Positions 44,543 to 53,762 of a stretch of DNA of 64,000 nt are shown one piece after another (the stretch's first letter is position 1; every line of letters starts with the position of its first letter). The stretch is from CAIKMD01 sp963702925 (lineage in GTDB: Bacteria; Pseudomonadota; Alphaproteobacteria; ATCC43930; CGMCC-115725): contig OY969771.1 in the NCBI GenBank assembly GCA_963702925.1, forward strand, positions 2,728,001 to 2,792,000, given 5' to 3'. The translations under genes and the position numbers were made by a program. The notes beneath the pieces were generated by a model, which was given only the letters and a program-made list of their open reading frames with translations, searched no databases and was not told the DNA's origin.

Positions 44543-45988
44543 ATGGACGCGTTACCTGATAGCTCGGGCCCGAAAAAAATTGTTCCGCTTGTCATCGACC
44601 TCGACGGTACGCTGGTCGAGACCGACTTGCTTTATGAAAGCTATTTTGGCACTGCCACGTTGGGATTGCGACATCATTGGTCGGTCCTCGCCGCTTTGCT
44701 TTGTGGCAAGGCGCGGCTAAAGGCATTTCTAGCCGAGTTCAGCTCCATCGACTATGGGGTCCTCCCTTATAGCGAGGGGGTGCTGGCCCTGATCCACGAA
44801 GCACGTGCCGAAGGACGGCCGGTATATCTCGCGACAGCCAGTGATCGTCGGCATGCTGAAGGAGTCGCGGCGCATCTCCGTCTATTCGACGGCATATTTG
44901 CATCTGATGGCATCACGAATCTCTCCGGCCAGAACAAATCAGAAAGATTGGTCGAAGCCTTTGGCGCAGGCGGTTTCGACTATGTCGGCAATGGTCCCGC
45001 GGATTTAGCAGTCTGGTCGAGAGCGCGCAGCGCTCTTTTGGTTGGCGGGGGGGCTGCTCTCGCGCGCAAGATCGACCAGCTCGGCATTCCAGTTAAACAT
45101 CTAAAGAAAAAATCAGCATCGCTCCGCGCGTGGTTGAAAGCCATTCGGGTGCATCAATACGCGAAGAATGCGCTGGTCTTCGTACCGCTGCTCACAGCAC
45201 ATGCCTATTCGCTTTCATCGCTTCTTAAGGCGAGTGTGGCGTTCGTCGCTTTTTCGCTCTGTGCCTCAGCGGTGTACATTCTGAACGATCTGATCGATCT
45301 CGATGCCGACCGACAACATCCGACCAAACGACGCCGACCTTTCGCCAGCGGCACGATCCCCATCGCGCACGGCGTCGTCGCAATACCGATGCTGCTTTTA
45401 TTGGCCTACGCCAGCGCGCTCTATGCACCGCCGCTCTTCACTAAGGTGCTTACCGCCTATTTTGCACTTACGGTGGCCTATTCGCTCAGCTTTAAGCGCA
45501 AGCTTCTCGTCGACGTGGTCGTGTTGGCGATGCTCTATACGACGCGGGTGATCGGCGGTGCTGCGGCGCTTCCTGTCACGCTCTCTGAGTGGCTGCTGGC
45601 GTTTTCGATGTTCATCTTCATTTGTCTTGCACTGATGAAGCGGCAGGTCGAGTTATCGCTTCGCGTCGACAATGGCCTTCCTGACCCGTCGAACCGCAAC
45701 TACCGTCTGGCTGACCTGCCGATCATTACCGCACTCGCGGCGGCAAGCGGGTTCAATGCCGTCACGATTTTTGCGCTCTATATTTCCTCGCCGCCCGTGA
45801 AGGATCTCTACCGCCATCCGGAATTCTTATGGCTGATTTGCCCAATCCTCCTTTATTGGATCGGCCGGGCGTTGGTCCTCGCGCATCGACGCATTATCGA
45901 TGATGACCCGATCCTGTTTGCGGTCAAAGATCAAATCAGCTATTTGGCTGGCGCGTTGACGATTGCCATCGTCGTCCTTGCGACGTGA
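44543..45988 (+). CDS. HAD phosphatase domain fused to UbiA-type prenyltransferase
   Basis: 481 residues. Residues 1-170 form a HAD hydrolase domain with the nucleophile motif DLDGT (D19, D21), a second motif ATASDRRHAEG and a terminal YVGNGPADL acidic motif. From about 195 there are eight or nine transmembrane helices of the UbiA superfamily, with the prenyl-diphosphate/Mg motif NDLIDLDADRQHPTKRRRP near residue 248. The group is close to decaprenyl-phosphate phosphoribosyltransferases (DPPR synthase-like) that attach PRPP-derived ribose to polyprenyl phosphate; the HAD part could then remove the 5-phosphate. In this cluster it would supply a polyprenyl-linked pentose donor. The substrate is inferred. 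Confidence 0.88.
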   Translation: MDALPDSSGPKKIVPLVIDLDGTLVETDLLYESYFGTATLGLRHHWSVLAALLCGKARLKAFLAEFSSIDYGVLPYSEGVLALIHEARAEGRPVYLATASDRRHAEGVAAHLRLFDGIFASDGITNLSGQNKSERLVEAFGAGGFDYVGNGPADLAVWSRARSALLVGGGAALARKIDQLGIPVKHLKKKSASLRAWLKAIRVHQYAKNALVFVPLLTAHAYSLSSLLKASVAFVAFSLCASAVYILNDLIDLDADRQHPTKRRRPFASGTIPIAHGVVAIPMLLLLAYASALYAPPLFTKVLTAYFALTVAYSLSFKRKLLVDVVVLAMLYTTRVIGGAAALPVTLSEWLLAFSMFIFICLALMKRQVELSLRVDNGLPDPSNRNYRLADLPIITALAAASGFNAVTIFALYISSPPVKDLYRHPEFLWLICPILLYWIGRALVLAHRRIIDDDPILFAVKDQISYLAGALTIAIVVLAT

Positions 45989-46058
45989 GCGGCGGAGCGC
46001 GAGGAGCGGTCGTATCGGGACATCTCCTCGATTTCCATCGGGGGCTATGCTTGGCCCT

Positions 46059-47756
46059 TCATTCCATCGTGGCGGCGCATCCTGCGCGCTTTTTCCAAAT
46101 CTTCCACATTTCATCTTCGTAGATGAGCGTGAAGGCGCTTGCCAAATGCGGTTCCACGGCTTCGATCAGTGGCGGGGAATATTTCCCGTTGGCGATCGGA
46201 TGCTTTGGCTCCGTGACGATACACGCGTCTCCAATAATTTCCTGCCAAGTGGGCTTGTATCCTTTCGGCACGTCGTTGCCGAGATCCCAGTAAGAGGAGG
46301 TGCCTTTCGGATCCGGAGTCCGAAACAGCGCGGGGAAAGGATCCACGAAATCCAAATTCGCGATAACCTCGCGGTTTGCGTCCAAGCGCTCAATCGCCTC
46401 AATCGCACGGTTCAAAGAAAGAACGACGCCAGTATCGTAGGAATCGGTCGTGAATATCTTGAGCGCGATCCCGTCGTTCGCCGTCACCGTGATGGGTTTG
46501 ATGTTTCCCGCAAAGACTGAGTGATCGAGCCTTATCGCTCGAAAAGTTGCTAATGCCTCGGGCGCCAAGACCAATCCCAACACGAAAAGCGGAATGATTT
46601 GTCGCGCCGTAACTTCATGCAGTCTTCGCGGATAAAATCTGTTCCACAAATCGTTCCAGAAGACCAAGGCGCCTGGCGTATCCGTCCAGGTCACGACAGC
46701 GACTGCAGCCGCAGGGGCGAGGAATAAAAGGTCAGGCGAGAGCGTCGCGTTGCTCATGTTAAGCACGACTTGACACACCCAAAAAACTAAGATGACGACG
46801 AAACTTTGCCAGCAACCTGTACGATTTTGGCCGCTTGGTCGCGAGACGGCATAAAGCGAGATCAACGCGGCCGTCGACAATATGGGCCACTGCAAGGCAA
46901 ATCGCAGACCGTCGCGAACGGAATAAGCGCCTGTTCTCGCTTTTGCGGCGAGTTGATATTCATGGATGACAGCGGAAAGATCGGTTCCCGTGGCGACGAA
47001 ATCGAGCGCAAGCATCGCAACGAGGAGCAGCGCAATCAGAAAAATGTCGGCTGCGCCGCGCGCAAAGCGGCCACGAACGAAAAATCCCGCACCTACAATC
47101 AAGAGCCCTACGACAAGCCCCGATATCTTGATCAAGAACAGTATATTTAAGAGCAGAGCCGCCACGAATAAGGCAAGATAATCGGGCGCTCGTCGCGAAT
47201 TCGAGTCACCGGCAAAGCTCTGCACGAACAGGACAGCCAAGGCTGACATGATGAGACGGTCATAGGAAATCGCCATACCGTAATCGTGCGGCAAGCCATA
47301 GATCGACGGCCCTGTTGCTTCGAACGCAACGGTAATACAAAAGAGCGCGGCGAGTCCTGCCGCGCGGCGCATTCGCCGAAGGGCGACGACACAGCCGCAA
47401 AAAACTATGACGAGCGCGAATAAATCAGCTGAAGCGCGCAGTACCTCATAGTGCGGGCCAATGAGCCGCCAGAGCACGGACGCCACGTAAAAGAAGCCGA
47501 AACCGCGCGGGTCGTGAAAGTCGGTTCCGAAGTGGCTTCCTTGGATCAGGCGCCAAACCGGATCGATGAGCGCGAAATCATCCTCATACCAGAGCGTGAT
47601 CGGGGTTACCGCCCCGATCGCGAAGTTGCCGGCGACAATGATCGCGGGAAGAAACAGCGTTAACGCCAGGAAGGGCGCAAAACCTACCTGGCAATCACCA
47701 TTTTGCGAAACAGGTGCGATGGAGTCCGAAAATGTCGGTCGTAATTTGATGGTCAT
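46059..47756 (-). CDS. Large polytopic membrane protein, GT-C glycosyltransferase-like
   Basis: About 565 residues from ATG 47756 (MTIKLRPTF); the frame is open to 47816 but that part overlaps the preceding glycosyltransferase. About eleven hydrophobic segments are followed by a C-terminal soluble domain of about 170 residues. The first periplasmic loop after helix 1 has WYEDDFALIDP, the acidic Asp/Glu loop typical of GT-C enzymes, which use polyprenyl-phosphate sugars. Its convergent neighbour is the HAD-UbiA protein that may make such a donor, which supports the GT-C idea. I do not recognise the family with certainty. Confidence 0.65.
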   Translation of the reverse strand: MTIKLRPTFSDSIAPVSQNGDCQVGFAPFLALTLFLPAIIVAGNFAIGAVTPITLWYEDDFALIDPVWRLIQGSHFGTDFHDPRGFGFFYVASVLWRLIGPHYEVLRASADLFALVIVFCGCVVALRRMRRAAGLAALFCITVAFEATGPSIYGLPHDYGMAISYDRLIMSALAVLFVQSFAGDSNSRRAPDYLALFVAALLLNILFLIKISGLVVGLLIVGAGFFVRGRFARGAADIFLIALLLVAMLALDFVATGTDLSAVIHEYQLAAKARTGAYSVRDGLRFALQWPILSTAALISLYAVSRPSGQNRTGCWQSFVVILVFWVCQVVLNMSNATLSPDLLFLAPAAAVAVVTWTDTPGALVFWNDLWNRFYPRRLHEVTARQIIPLFVLGLVLAPEALATFRAIRLDHSVFAGNIKPITVTANDGIALKIFTTDSYDTGVVLSLNRAIEAIERLDANREVIANLDFVDPFPALFRTPDPKGTSSYWDLGNDVPKGYKPTWQEIIGDACIVTEPKHPIANGKYSPPLIEAVEPHLASAFTLIYEDEMWKIWKKRAGCAATME

Positions 47757-47769
47757 TGGAAATTTCAAA

Positions 47770-49002
47770 CTAAGGGTCTCGTTTCGCGCCGCGCTGCTGC
47801 ATATCTGCAAACGCATCGCAAATCTGACGAAATTCGGTTACGAAGCGCTCGGCGGAAAAGGTGTCGGCCTGCGTGTGGAGTTTCGCGCGGATATCGTCGA
47901 GCACGCTCGGCTGACTGAGCACGGTGCATATCTTGTCAACTGCGTCCTCGCTCGTCGAATAGAGCAGGCGTGTATCGCCGCCAAGAATTTCGGCCGGCCC
48001 GCCGTCGTCGGGCGCGAAGACGACGCAACCCAGCTTGATCATTTCTGCAATCGCGATGCCGAAATGCTCGGCGGCCATGCCGTGAAGTCCGAAGCGGCAA
48101 TGTGCGACTCTGTCGAGCAAGTATTCACGTGGCGCATCGAGGGCGACCGACACCCAGCTGCCTTGCGCAGCGGCCGCCGCTTTCACCTGGGTAACGTAGG
48201 TGTCCGTGTCCGGGTGGCCGAGGATTTCGAGCGACACCCGATAGCCGCGGCGGCGTATTTCCGCCACGATGTCGATCATTTCGAGAATACGCTTCTCGGG
48301 TGAAATGCGGCCAATACAGATAAAGGCGTCGGCGCGCTCGGCCCAGGGCAGCCCTTTGCGTTCTATTGGTACCGGCGGATATACGACGCGCACCGACGCG
48401 TGGTACCATTTCTCGAAGAGTCGACCCGTCCATGCCGAATTGACCAAGGTGATATTGCGAGCGACGCGCTCGTTCGAGCGTTCGCGGCTGCGTTTCGAGA
48501 ATCCACGATAGAGGTCAAAGAGCGGCCAGATTTGATACCACCGCCGTGCGCTTGAGAGCTGGGAGTGATACCGCCAAGGAAAGTGGACATATTGGATGAC
48601 CTGCTGCCCAGCGTCGATCTCATCGCCCGTGGCGACGATTAGATCGAAACGCTCGCGATGCAACAGCGTGCGCACGCGATTTTCGAGAATGGCCTTGCGC
48701 ACGAGAGCCAGCGGGAGCGGTGCGCGCTCGATCCCCCAGCGTTGCCAGGCCGGAACCAGCTTTAGCCGAATATCGGCGGTGATGAGCGACGTACCCGAGT
48801 AGGCATTGACCAGATCGATATCCGGCTTATCCCAGCAGAACAGAGTGATGTCATAGGCGTCGTAAAGCGCCTGAAGCGCCCAGGCCGCAACGCAATTTGC
48901 ACCACCCGCCTGGCGAAATGAGGGGTGAATGACGAGCGCACGCCTCTTTCGGAGTTTCACGGACGCCGTCTCGGGTGAGAGCGCGGGATCATGAAAGTCC
49001 AT
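47770..49002 (-). CDS. GT4-type glycosyltransferase
   Basis: 410 residues from ATG 49002 (MDFHDPALSP), whose A is shared with the TAA stop of the upstream gene; the longer open frame to 49368 is antisense noise in that gene. A GT-B fold is indicated by an N-terminal HPSFRQAGGANCVA loop and the C-terminal GT4 region ICIGRISPEKRI, LEILG, and the donor-site HGMAAEHFGIAIAEMIKLG with its EX7E spacing. The C-terminal 40 residues are duplicated as a fragment at 44258-44346. Confidence 0.88.
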   Translation of the reverse strand: MDFHDPALSPETASVKLRKRRALVIHPSFRQAGGANCVAAWALQALYDAYDITLFCWDKPDIDLVNAYSGTSLITADIRLKLVPAWQRWGIERAPLPLALVRKAILENRVRTLLHRERFDLIVATGDEIDAGQQVIQYVHFPWRYHSQLSSARRWYQIWPLFDLYRGFSKRSRERSNERVARNITLVNSAWTGRLFEKWYHASVRVVYPPVPIERKGLPWAERADAFICIGRISPEKRILEMIDIVAEIRRRGYRVSLEILGHPDTDTYVTQVKAAAAAQGSWVSVALDAPREYLLDRVAHCRFGLHGMAAEHFGIAIAEMIKLGCVVFAPDDGGPAEILGGDTRLLYSTSEDAVDKICTVLSQPSVLDDIRAKLHTQADTFSAERFVTEFRQICDAFADMQQRGAKRDP

Positions 49003-50048
49003 TAGAGCACCGTGCTCCCAAATAGCCATATTCCGCCGCCGCGTACCGCGATCCGTGCTATCTCGCGCAAAAGCGGGTAGAGCCCGCTGCCGATAATTCG
49101 CGAGCCTTTCCATTGATGGGGCGTGGGTAAACTCGGGAAACGCTGGCGCACTAATCGCTCCGTCGCAATGAGTTCCTTGAAATAAGGCGCGTAGAGAAGG
49201 CGCCTTACGTCGCGGGTGAGCGGTGAGCGCCAATGCAGATGGTTCGTGTTCCAAAGAAACAATGAAACCCGACGCATGGCGCTGAAATGAAAGAAGATCA
49301 CGGGCCGGCCATCGATCAGGGGCTGATTGTTTGGCCCCGCGGAAAGAACGTATCGGTCGATATTCCAAGGCGCCAGGTTGATGCCGGGATGCTCGACGAT
49401 TTTGACGCGCGCGAATCGCTTAGGAAATTGATCGAGGTATTTTTGCTCGAGCCAGCGGTCTTCCTCCAGAATGTCGTAGCACCACTCGATGCAGCACCGG
49501 CGCCACCATTGCAGGCAGGCAAGGCCGTCCGCGTCGCGGCGGAACGCGATCCACCCGACATTGTAGATGCCGCCGAGCGGTACCGCAAAAGAGTTCCGCT
49601 GCGAGAAATTGTGCGGAACGATCATCGTCGAAAAATTCTTGAATTCGTCGAACACGACATCGGGGCTGTCGAAAAAGAACAGATCGCCATCGGCGTATGT
49701 CAGCATGTCGATTTCGGGGTGGTTTTCGAGCAACCAGGCCATCAACGCGGCACGGCAGGTGAGAAAATATTCGATCTCCGATCGCGTGCCCTTGGCTTGA
49801 AGCAATTCGGCGTCATGCAACTCCAGCTGAGGCAGACGAAGGAGGACGACGTCCGGAAGCGCGAGAGAATTCAAGATCGAAAAGCATTCTTCATTGAAGC
49901 ACAGAGTCCACATGCAATATGGCCGGCAATGGCGTTGCATTGAGACGTAAAGCGCCAACCAACGAGATACATACCGGTGGTCGAGGCAGCTGCAGTAATG
50001 TGTGACCGGTTTCACGGCGTGTTCTCGATTCCTAACCTGATCATTCAT
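49002..50048 (-). CDS. Putative GT-A glycosyltransferase with a DxD motif
   Basis: 348 residues. The N-terminal half reads like a nucleotide-diphospho-sugar transferase: THYCSCLDHRYVSRWLALY, then LTYADGDLFFFDSPD, in which ADGD is the DxD-type metal site. The C-terminal half has VGWIAFRRD and IFFHFSAM, resembling GT8-like proteins. No signal or membrane segment is seen except a weakly hydrophobic C-terminus. It is first of the coupled pair with the GT4 gene (TAATG junction). Confidence 0.72.
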   Translation of the reverse strand: MNDQVRNREHAVKPVTHYCSCLDHRYVSRWLALYVSMQRHCRPYCMWTLCFNEECFSILNSLALPDVVLLRLPQLELHDAELLQAKGTRSEIEYFLTCRAALMAWLLENHPEIDMLTYADGDLFFFDSPDVVFDEFKNFSTMIVPHNFSQRNSFAVPLGGIYNVGWIAFRRDADGLACLQWWRRCCIEWCYDILEEDRWLEQKYLDQFPKRFARVKIVEHPGINLAPWNIDRYVLSAGPNNQPLIDGRPVIFFHFSAMRRVSLFLWNTNHLHWRSPLTRDVRRLLYAPYFKELIATERLVRQRFPSLPTPHQWKGSRIIGSGLYPLLREIARIAVRGGGIWLFGSTVL

Positions 50049-50280
50049 ATGGCGAGCGACCTGGGCCGTTTCGCATGACGGCCATAATGGAGCGATTCCC
50101 GTGGGCCGGGAGAAAGGGGCTTCACAATGTTTATACCAATCTTAGCCCAGGTATCTAAATGCCCGCTTAAGCCTGCTCGTGATGCCTCGCCCCATCGCAA
50201 CAGGCCGTTGCGAGCGATCGCCAAACCTCGACCCGGCCCGGATCGATTGTGATGCAGATTGCCGCTCCGCTTAGAGCAGC

Positions 50281-51312
50281 TCAACGCACGAAGCGCGCGG
50301 CCAGCCGGCGCTCGAACTCCCGGCCGTCCCAATCCATCACATGTATCCGTGGCAGCTGAAAGCGATCCGCGCCAGGATGCACCGTGTCTTCGCGGGTCGT
50401 GCACGCGCAATCGAAGCCAGCTCGATGAACGGCCGCGATGCTCGCTATGTCGTGATCGCCGTAAGGATAGGCAAAAGAGGTGACGGCGCGCCCGAGCCAT
50501 TCTTCGAGAATCAGTTTCGACTGGCGCACTTCGCGCTCGACCATTGGTGCCGATTGGGCGGGCAAGGTCGCATGGGTGATGCTGTGCGCGCCGATCTCGA
50601 CGAGCGACCCCGCGGCGAGCTCAGCGAGCTCTTTTCCGGTCAAGGTCCGCCGCTCGGCGCGTATTGCAGTCGGAATGCCCGCCCACGCGCGCAATCGCGC
50701 AAGCACCTCTTGCCGCGGCTCCTCTTGCATCGGCTGTAGTAGGCGCCACAATTCAAGAAATAAGCCTTGCCGCTCGCTCGGCAATCTGTGCCACGCGCGC
50801 CAACCGCGATGGGCCGCAGCATCTTCCTCCCTGTAGGTGGCGGCTCCGTTGAGCTCCCACCGGCGAGAAATTCCATCGATATCGAGCTGAAGACTTGGCG
50901 GGAGTCGGCCTGGCTGCAGGAAGATGCGATCAAGCTCGTCCCAATAGAATTCGGTCTGACGGTCGATCGCGCCGGTCGCGACGAAGACGGTTGCGGGCGC
51001 CTCGTAACGTTCGAGCAGCGGCTTGGCGAGAAGGAGATTGTCGGCATAGCCATCATCGAACGTGATCGCCGCGCTCGGTGTGCCCAGCTCGCCCTGCTCC
51101 AGTTCAGCGACGAGCTGCCGCAATGAAATGATGCGACGGTGCCGACGCAAGGTCGCCAGTTGTTCCTCGAAATGCTTCTGCCTAACCGTGATCGCCCAAG
51201 GATCGAAGCCGACCTCGCAGATGCGGTGATACATGAGGATCATCGGGAAACGCCCGCGTCGCGCGCGGCGCACGGCGCGCTTGATGGGGCGGATAAAGCG
51301 CTGACCTCTCAC
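50281..51312 (-). CDS. Polysaccharide deacetylase (NodB homology domain)
   Basis: 343 residues starting with GTG at 51312, one base after the stop of the preceding GT2 gene. The NodB signature is clear: MILMYHRI (24-31), metal-site TFDDGYADN (84-92), the HSITHATLP motif with the two zinc-binding His residues (about 240-248), and SFAYPYGDHD. A basic N-terminus without a signal peptide suggests a cytoplasmic or membrane-face location. It would N- or O-deacetylate sugar residues of the polysaccharide or its lipid-linked intermediate. Confidence 0.93.
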   Translation of the reverse strand: MRGQRFIRPIKRAVRRARRGRFPMILMYHRICEVGFDPWAITVRQKHFEEQLATLRRHRRIISLRQLVAELEQGELGTPSAAITFDDGYADNLLLAKPLLERYEAPATVFVATGAIDRQTEFYWDELDRIFLQPGRLPPSLQLDIDGISRRWELNGAATYREEDAAAHRGWRAWHRLPSERQGLFLELWRLLQPMQEEPRQEVLARLRAWAGIPTAIRAERRTLTGKELAELAAGSLVEIGAHSITHATLPAQSAPMVEREVRQSKLILEEWLGRAVTSFAYPYGDHDIASIAAVHRAGFDCACTTREDTVHPGADRFQLPRIHVMDWDGREFERRLAARFVR

Positions 51313-51313
51313 C

Positions 51314-52282
51314 TCACCGTTCCTTGCGCAGCCCTATCTTGTGGAGCAGGCGTTTGGCGAGGCTTTTGCCGAGCCACACGGGAGAATGCAAGAGTAAGAA
51401 CGTCATCCCCGCGATTCCGCCCGGGAAATTTTTTGGCTGACGGAGCCGATCGAGAGATTGCTGTAGGACCTGAGGAGCATAGACCATGTGCCAGTGACGC
51501 ATGCCGGCATGGTAGGCCATCTGCCGCATTTGATCGCCTTTAAGGAAGGGGCGCTGGCGCTTCATCACATTGAATGCGCCCGATAACATGTGCCTCGTCT
51601 CGCGGCTGGTGTTGCTGCCATGATGACGATAATACGCCATCAGCTCCTGAAACTTACCCACCGGATATTGACGCGCAATCTTAAGATAGACGTCGCAATC
51701 CTCGCAGGTACGCAGCGAGGGATCGAATCCGCCCACCTGCTCGAGTACGTCGCGCCGGTAAAGCACTGTTGCGTGCATGGCTATGTAGTTCCAGCGTAGC
51801 AGCTCGATATATGGCTCGTTGCTGATCTTTCGGTAGAACGGCTTGCCTTTCGGCTTCCCCTCGCTATCGGTTTCGCAATACGCGCCCGAGACAAAGCCGA
51901 ATTCGGGATGGCCCTCGAATGCTTGGACGGCGGATTCGATCGCGCGGGGCGTCAGAAAATCGTCGGAGTCAAGAAAGAGGACGTAACGGCCATGGCTCGC
52001 GCGCAAGCCGGTATTGCGGGCAACGGAAACACCTTGGTTCGTCTGTCTTATGCTGAAAATTTGTGGGTAGCGCGCAATGACCTTGGGCGTGTCGTCGGTT
52101 GATCCGTCATCCACGATGATGATTTCAACTCGCGGCCAAGTTTGCTTCAGCACGCTGTCGATCGCCTCGGCAATGTATTTGCCGTGGTTGTAGCTGGTGA
52201 TCACCACCGTCACCAAAGGCTCGCCACTTGCTGAGGCCTCGCGGCTGGATTCCGAGCAAATCACGGCGGGGCGCACAGTCAT
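51314..52282 (-). CDS. GT2 family glycosyltransferase (first of a paralogous pair)
   Basis: 322 residues with the GT-A/GT2 pattern VTVVITSYNHGKYIAEAIDS, VDDGSTDDTP, then LDSDDFLTP (the DxD site) and RTCEDCDVYLKIA. It is closely similar along its length to the protein encoded at 52438-53481 (shared VLYRRD-LEQVGGFD and TCED-D-YLKIARQ). It follows directly (TAAATG) after a remnant frame and precedes the deacetylase by one base. Confidence 0.93.
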   Translation of the reverse strand: MTVRPAVICSESSREASASGEPLVTVVITSYNHGKYIAEAIDSVLKQTWPRVEIIIVDDGSTDDTPKVIARYPQIFSIRQTNQGVSVARNTGLRASHGRYVLFLDSDDFLTPRAIESAVQAFEGHPEFGFVSGAYCETDSEGKPKGKPFYRKISNEPYIELLRWNYIAMHATVLYRRDVLEQVGGFDPSLRTCEDCDVYLKIARQYPVGKFQELMAYYRHHGSNTSRETRHMLSGAFNVMKRQRPFLKGDQMRQMAYHAGMRHWHMVYAPQVLQQSLDRLRQPKNFPGGIAGMTFLLLHSPVWLGKSLAKRLLHKIGLRKER

Positions 52283-52437
52283 TTACGCGAAATCCCCGAC
52301 AGGTAAGATCTTTCCGAGCCGTATCGTGGCGTCCGCCCCTTCATAATCATTGCTCAAGTCGCACCAACTCAGGTGTCGGAGAACGATGACGATCGACGCG
52401 TTATGGCAAGACAGGAAAAACATTCGCGGGCCGCCGA
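52283..52437 (-). pseudogene. Tail of a lost gene between the paired GT2 genes
   Basis: In this 155-bp gap one minus-strand frame is open and protein-like (RMFFLSCHNASIVIVLRHLS, then YEGADATIRLGKILPVGDFA) and stops exactly at the base before the next ATG (TAAATG), as in coupled operons. The frame runs upstream only into the 3' end of the other GT2 gene. It is best read as the C-terminal relic of a gene replaced by recombination; the family is unknown. Confidence 0.4.
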
Positions 52438-53481
52438 TCAGACCCTCGAAAAGTGCGATCGTCCGGGCCGATGCGCGACAATCCATTTGCCCATCGAGGC
52501 CGGCAGCAATCGTATGAACTTGCGGATGGCACGCTTGAGAAGCAATTTGCATTTGCGGCACAATGCCCACCAAGCCCATAGCGGGTGGCGGATCAGGATA
52601 ATGATTGCGGCCAGTCCGTCTTTGCGGGTCTGCTTTTGACGGAGCTGCCGAAATGATTGGGTAAAGACGCGACCGAAGTAAAATGAGCTGTAGATGCGGA
52701 CGCCCTTTCTATATGCCGCTTTCCGACGGACATCACTGTCAAAATATGGGCGTTGCCGCTCCAATACCTCGAGCGCGCCGAAAAAAAACCGCTTCATATT
52801 GCGAGTCGCGCTGTCGCCATGTTTGCGATAGTAGGCCATCAGTTCGTGAACGTACCCGGCCGGAAATTGCCGCGCAATTTTAAGATACAAATCATAATCC
52901 TCGCAGGTGCGCACTCTTAGGTCGAAGCCGCCGACTTGCTCGAGTATGTCGCGCCGGTAAAGGACGGTTGCAGGCATCATAATGTAGCAACCGCGCAACA
53001 AGGCGAGATATGGCTCGTCGACGCCCTCAATGGAAACGGGATTCCCTTCGGGAACCCCCTTCTCGTCGGTCTTGCAGTACTCACCGGAGACAAACGCATA
53101 TTCCGGGTGCGCCGTGAGTGCGCGCATACCCAGCTCGATTGCTTCGGGCACCAGAAAGTCATCGGAATCGAGAAACAGGATGTAGCGGCCGCGGCTCGCG
53201 CGCAGCCCCGCATTGCGCGCCGCGGCAACGCCCTGATTTGCTTGTCGCAGGTTTACGACATCGGGATAGCGCGCGATCACCGCTGGCGTATCGTCGGTCG
53301 ATCCGTCGTCGACGACGACGACTTCGAGCGGACGCCAAGTTTGTGCCAACGCGCTGTTAATGGCCTGGGCGAGAAAGTGACCTTGGTTGAAGCACGCGAT
53401 GACGATGGAGACGAGGGGGCTCTCACCCGCTATGTCCGAGTCGCCAGCGCGCATCGCCGCAATTTTGTGATTCTCGTCCAT
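52438..53481 (-). CDS. GT2 family glycosyltransferase (second of a paralogous pair)
   Basis: 347 residues. GT2 motifs: VSIVIACFNQGHFLAQAINS, VDDGSTDDTPAV, LDSDDFLVP and RTCEDYDLYLKIA. It is paralogous to the product of 51314-52282, but has a longer N-terminus and a basic C-terminal tail. The pair probably arose by tandem duplication and adds two related sugars. Confidence 0.93.
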   Translation of the reverse strand: MDENHKIAAMRAGDSDIAGESPLVSIVIACFNQGHFLAQAINSALAQTWRPLEVVVVDDGSTDDTPAVIARYPDVVNLRQANQGVAAARNAGLRASRGRYILFLDSDDFLVPEAIELGMRALTAHPEYAFVSGEYCKTDEKGVPEGNPVSIEGVDEPYLALLRGCYIMMPATVLYRRDILEQVGGFDLRVRTCEDYDLYLKIARQFPAGYVHELMAYYRKHGDSATRNMKRFFFGALEVLERQRPYFDSDVRRKAAYRKGVRIYSSFYFGRVFTQSFRQLRQKQTRKDGLAAIIILIRHPLWAWWALCRKCKLLLKRAIRKFIRLLPASMGKWIVAHRPGRSHFSRV

Positions 53482-53762
53482 TTGCGCAAAAATCTGGCCG
53501 CTCTTACCGCGCTCTCCGCGGACTGTGCGAGATTTCTAAATTACGCTTTTCAATGGGATATAGGCTACCATAGCGCGGCCAATCTCCGGAAGTGACAAGG
53601 TGGCTGCCGGGCCTTGCGGTAGCGATCAAGAACGCGCGACTTGCCATTTTTCTTGGCATTGGCAACACAGGTATTCTCTCAATAATAAAGCGCACGAAGG
53701 TCGAAGGTAATACTCTAGCGGCGGTGTTATTAACGGCCCGTCAATCGTGAGCGGCGTTTCTC

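Noticed and set aside
45047..45053. G7 tract in the HAD-UbiA gene as a phase-variation switch
   Set aside because: Seven bases are within chance expectation at this GC content and too short to be a convincing contingency tract.
49003..49368. N-terminal extension of the GT4 protein by 122 residues
   Set aside because: It overlaps the upstream GT-A gene in another frame; the TAATG junction at 49002 gives a coupled start before the conserved GT4 domain.
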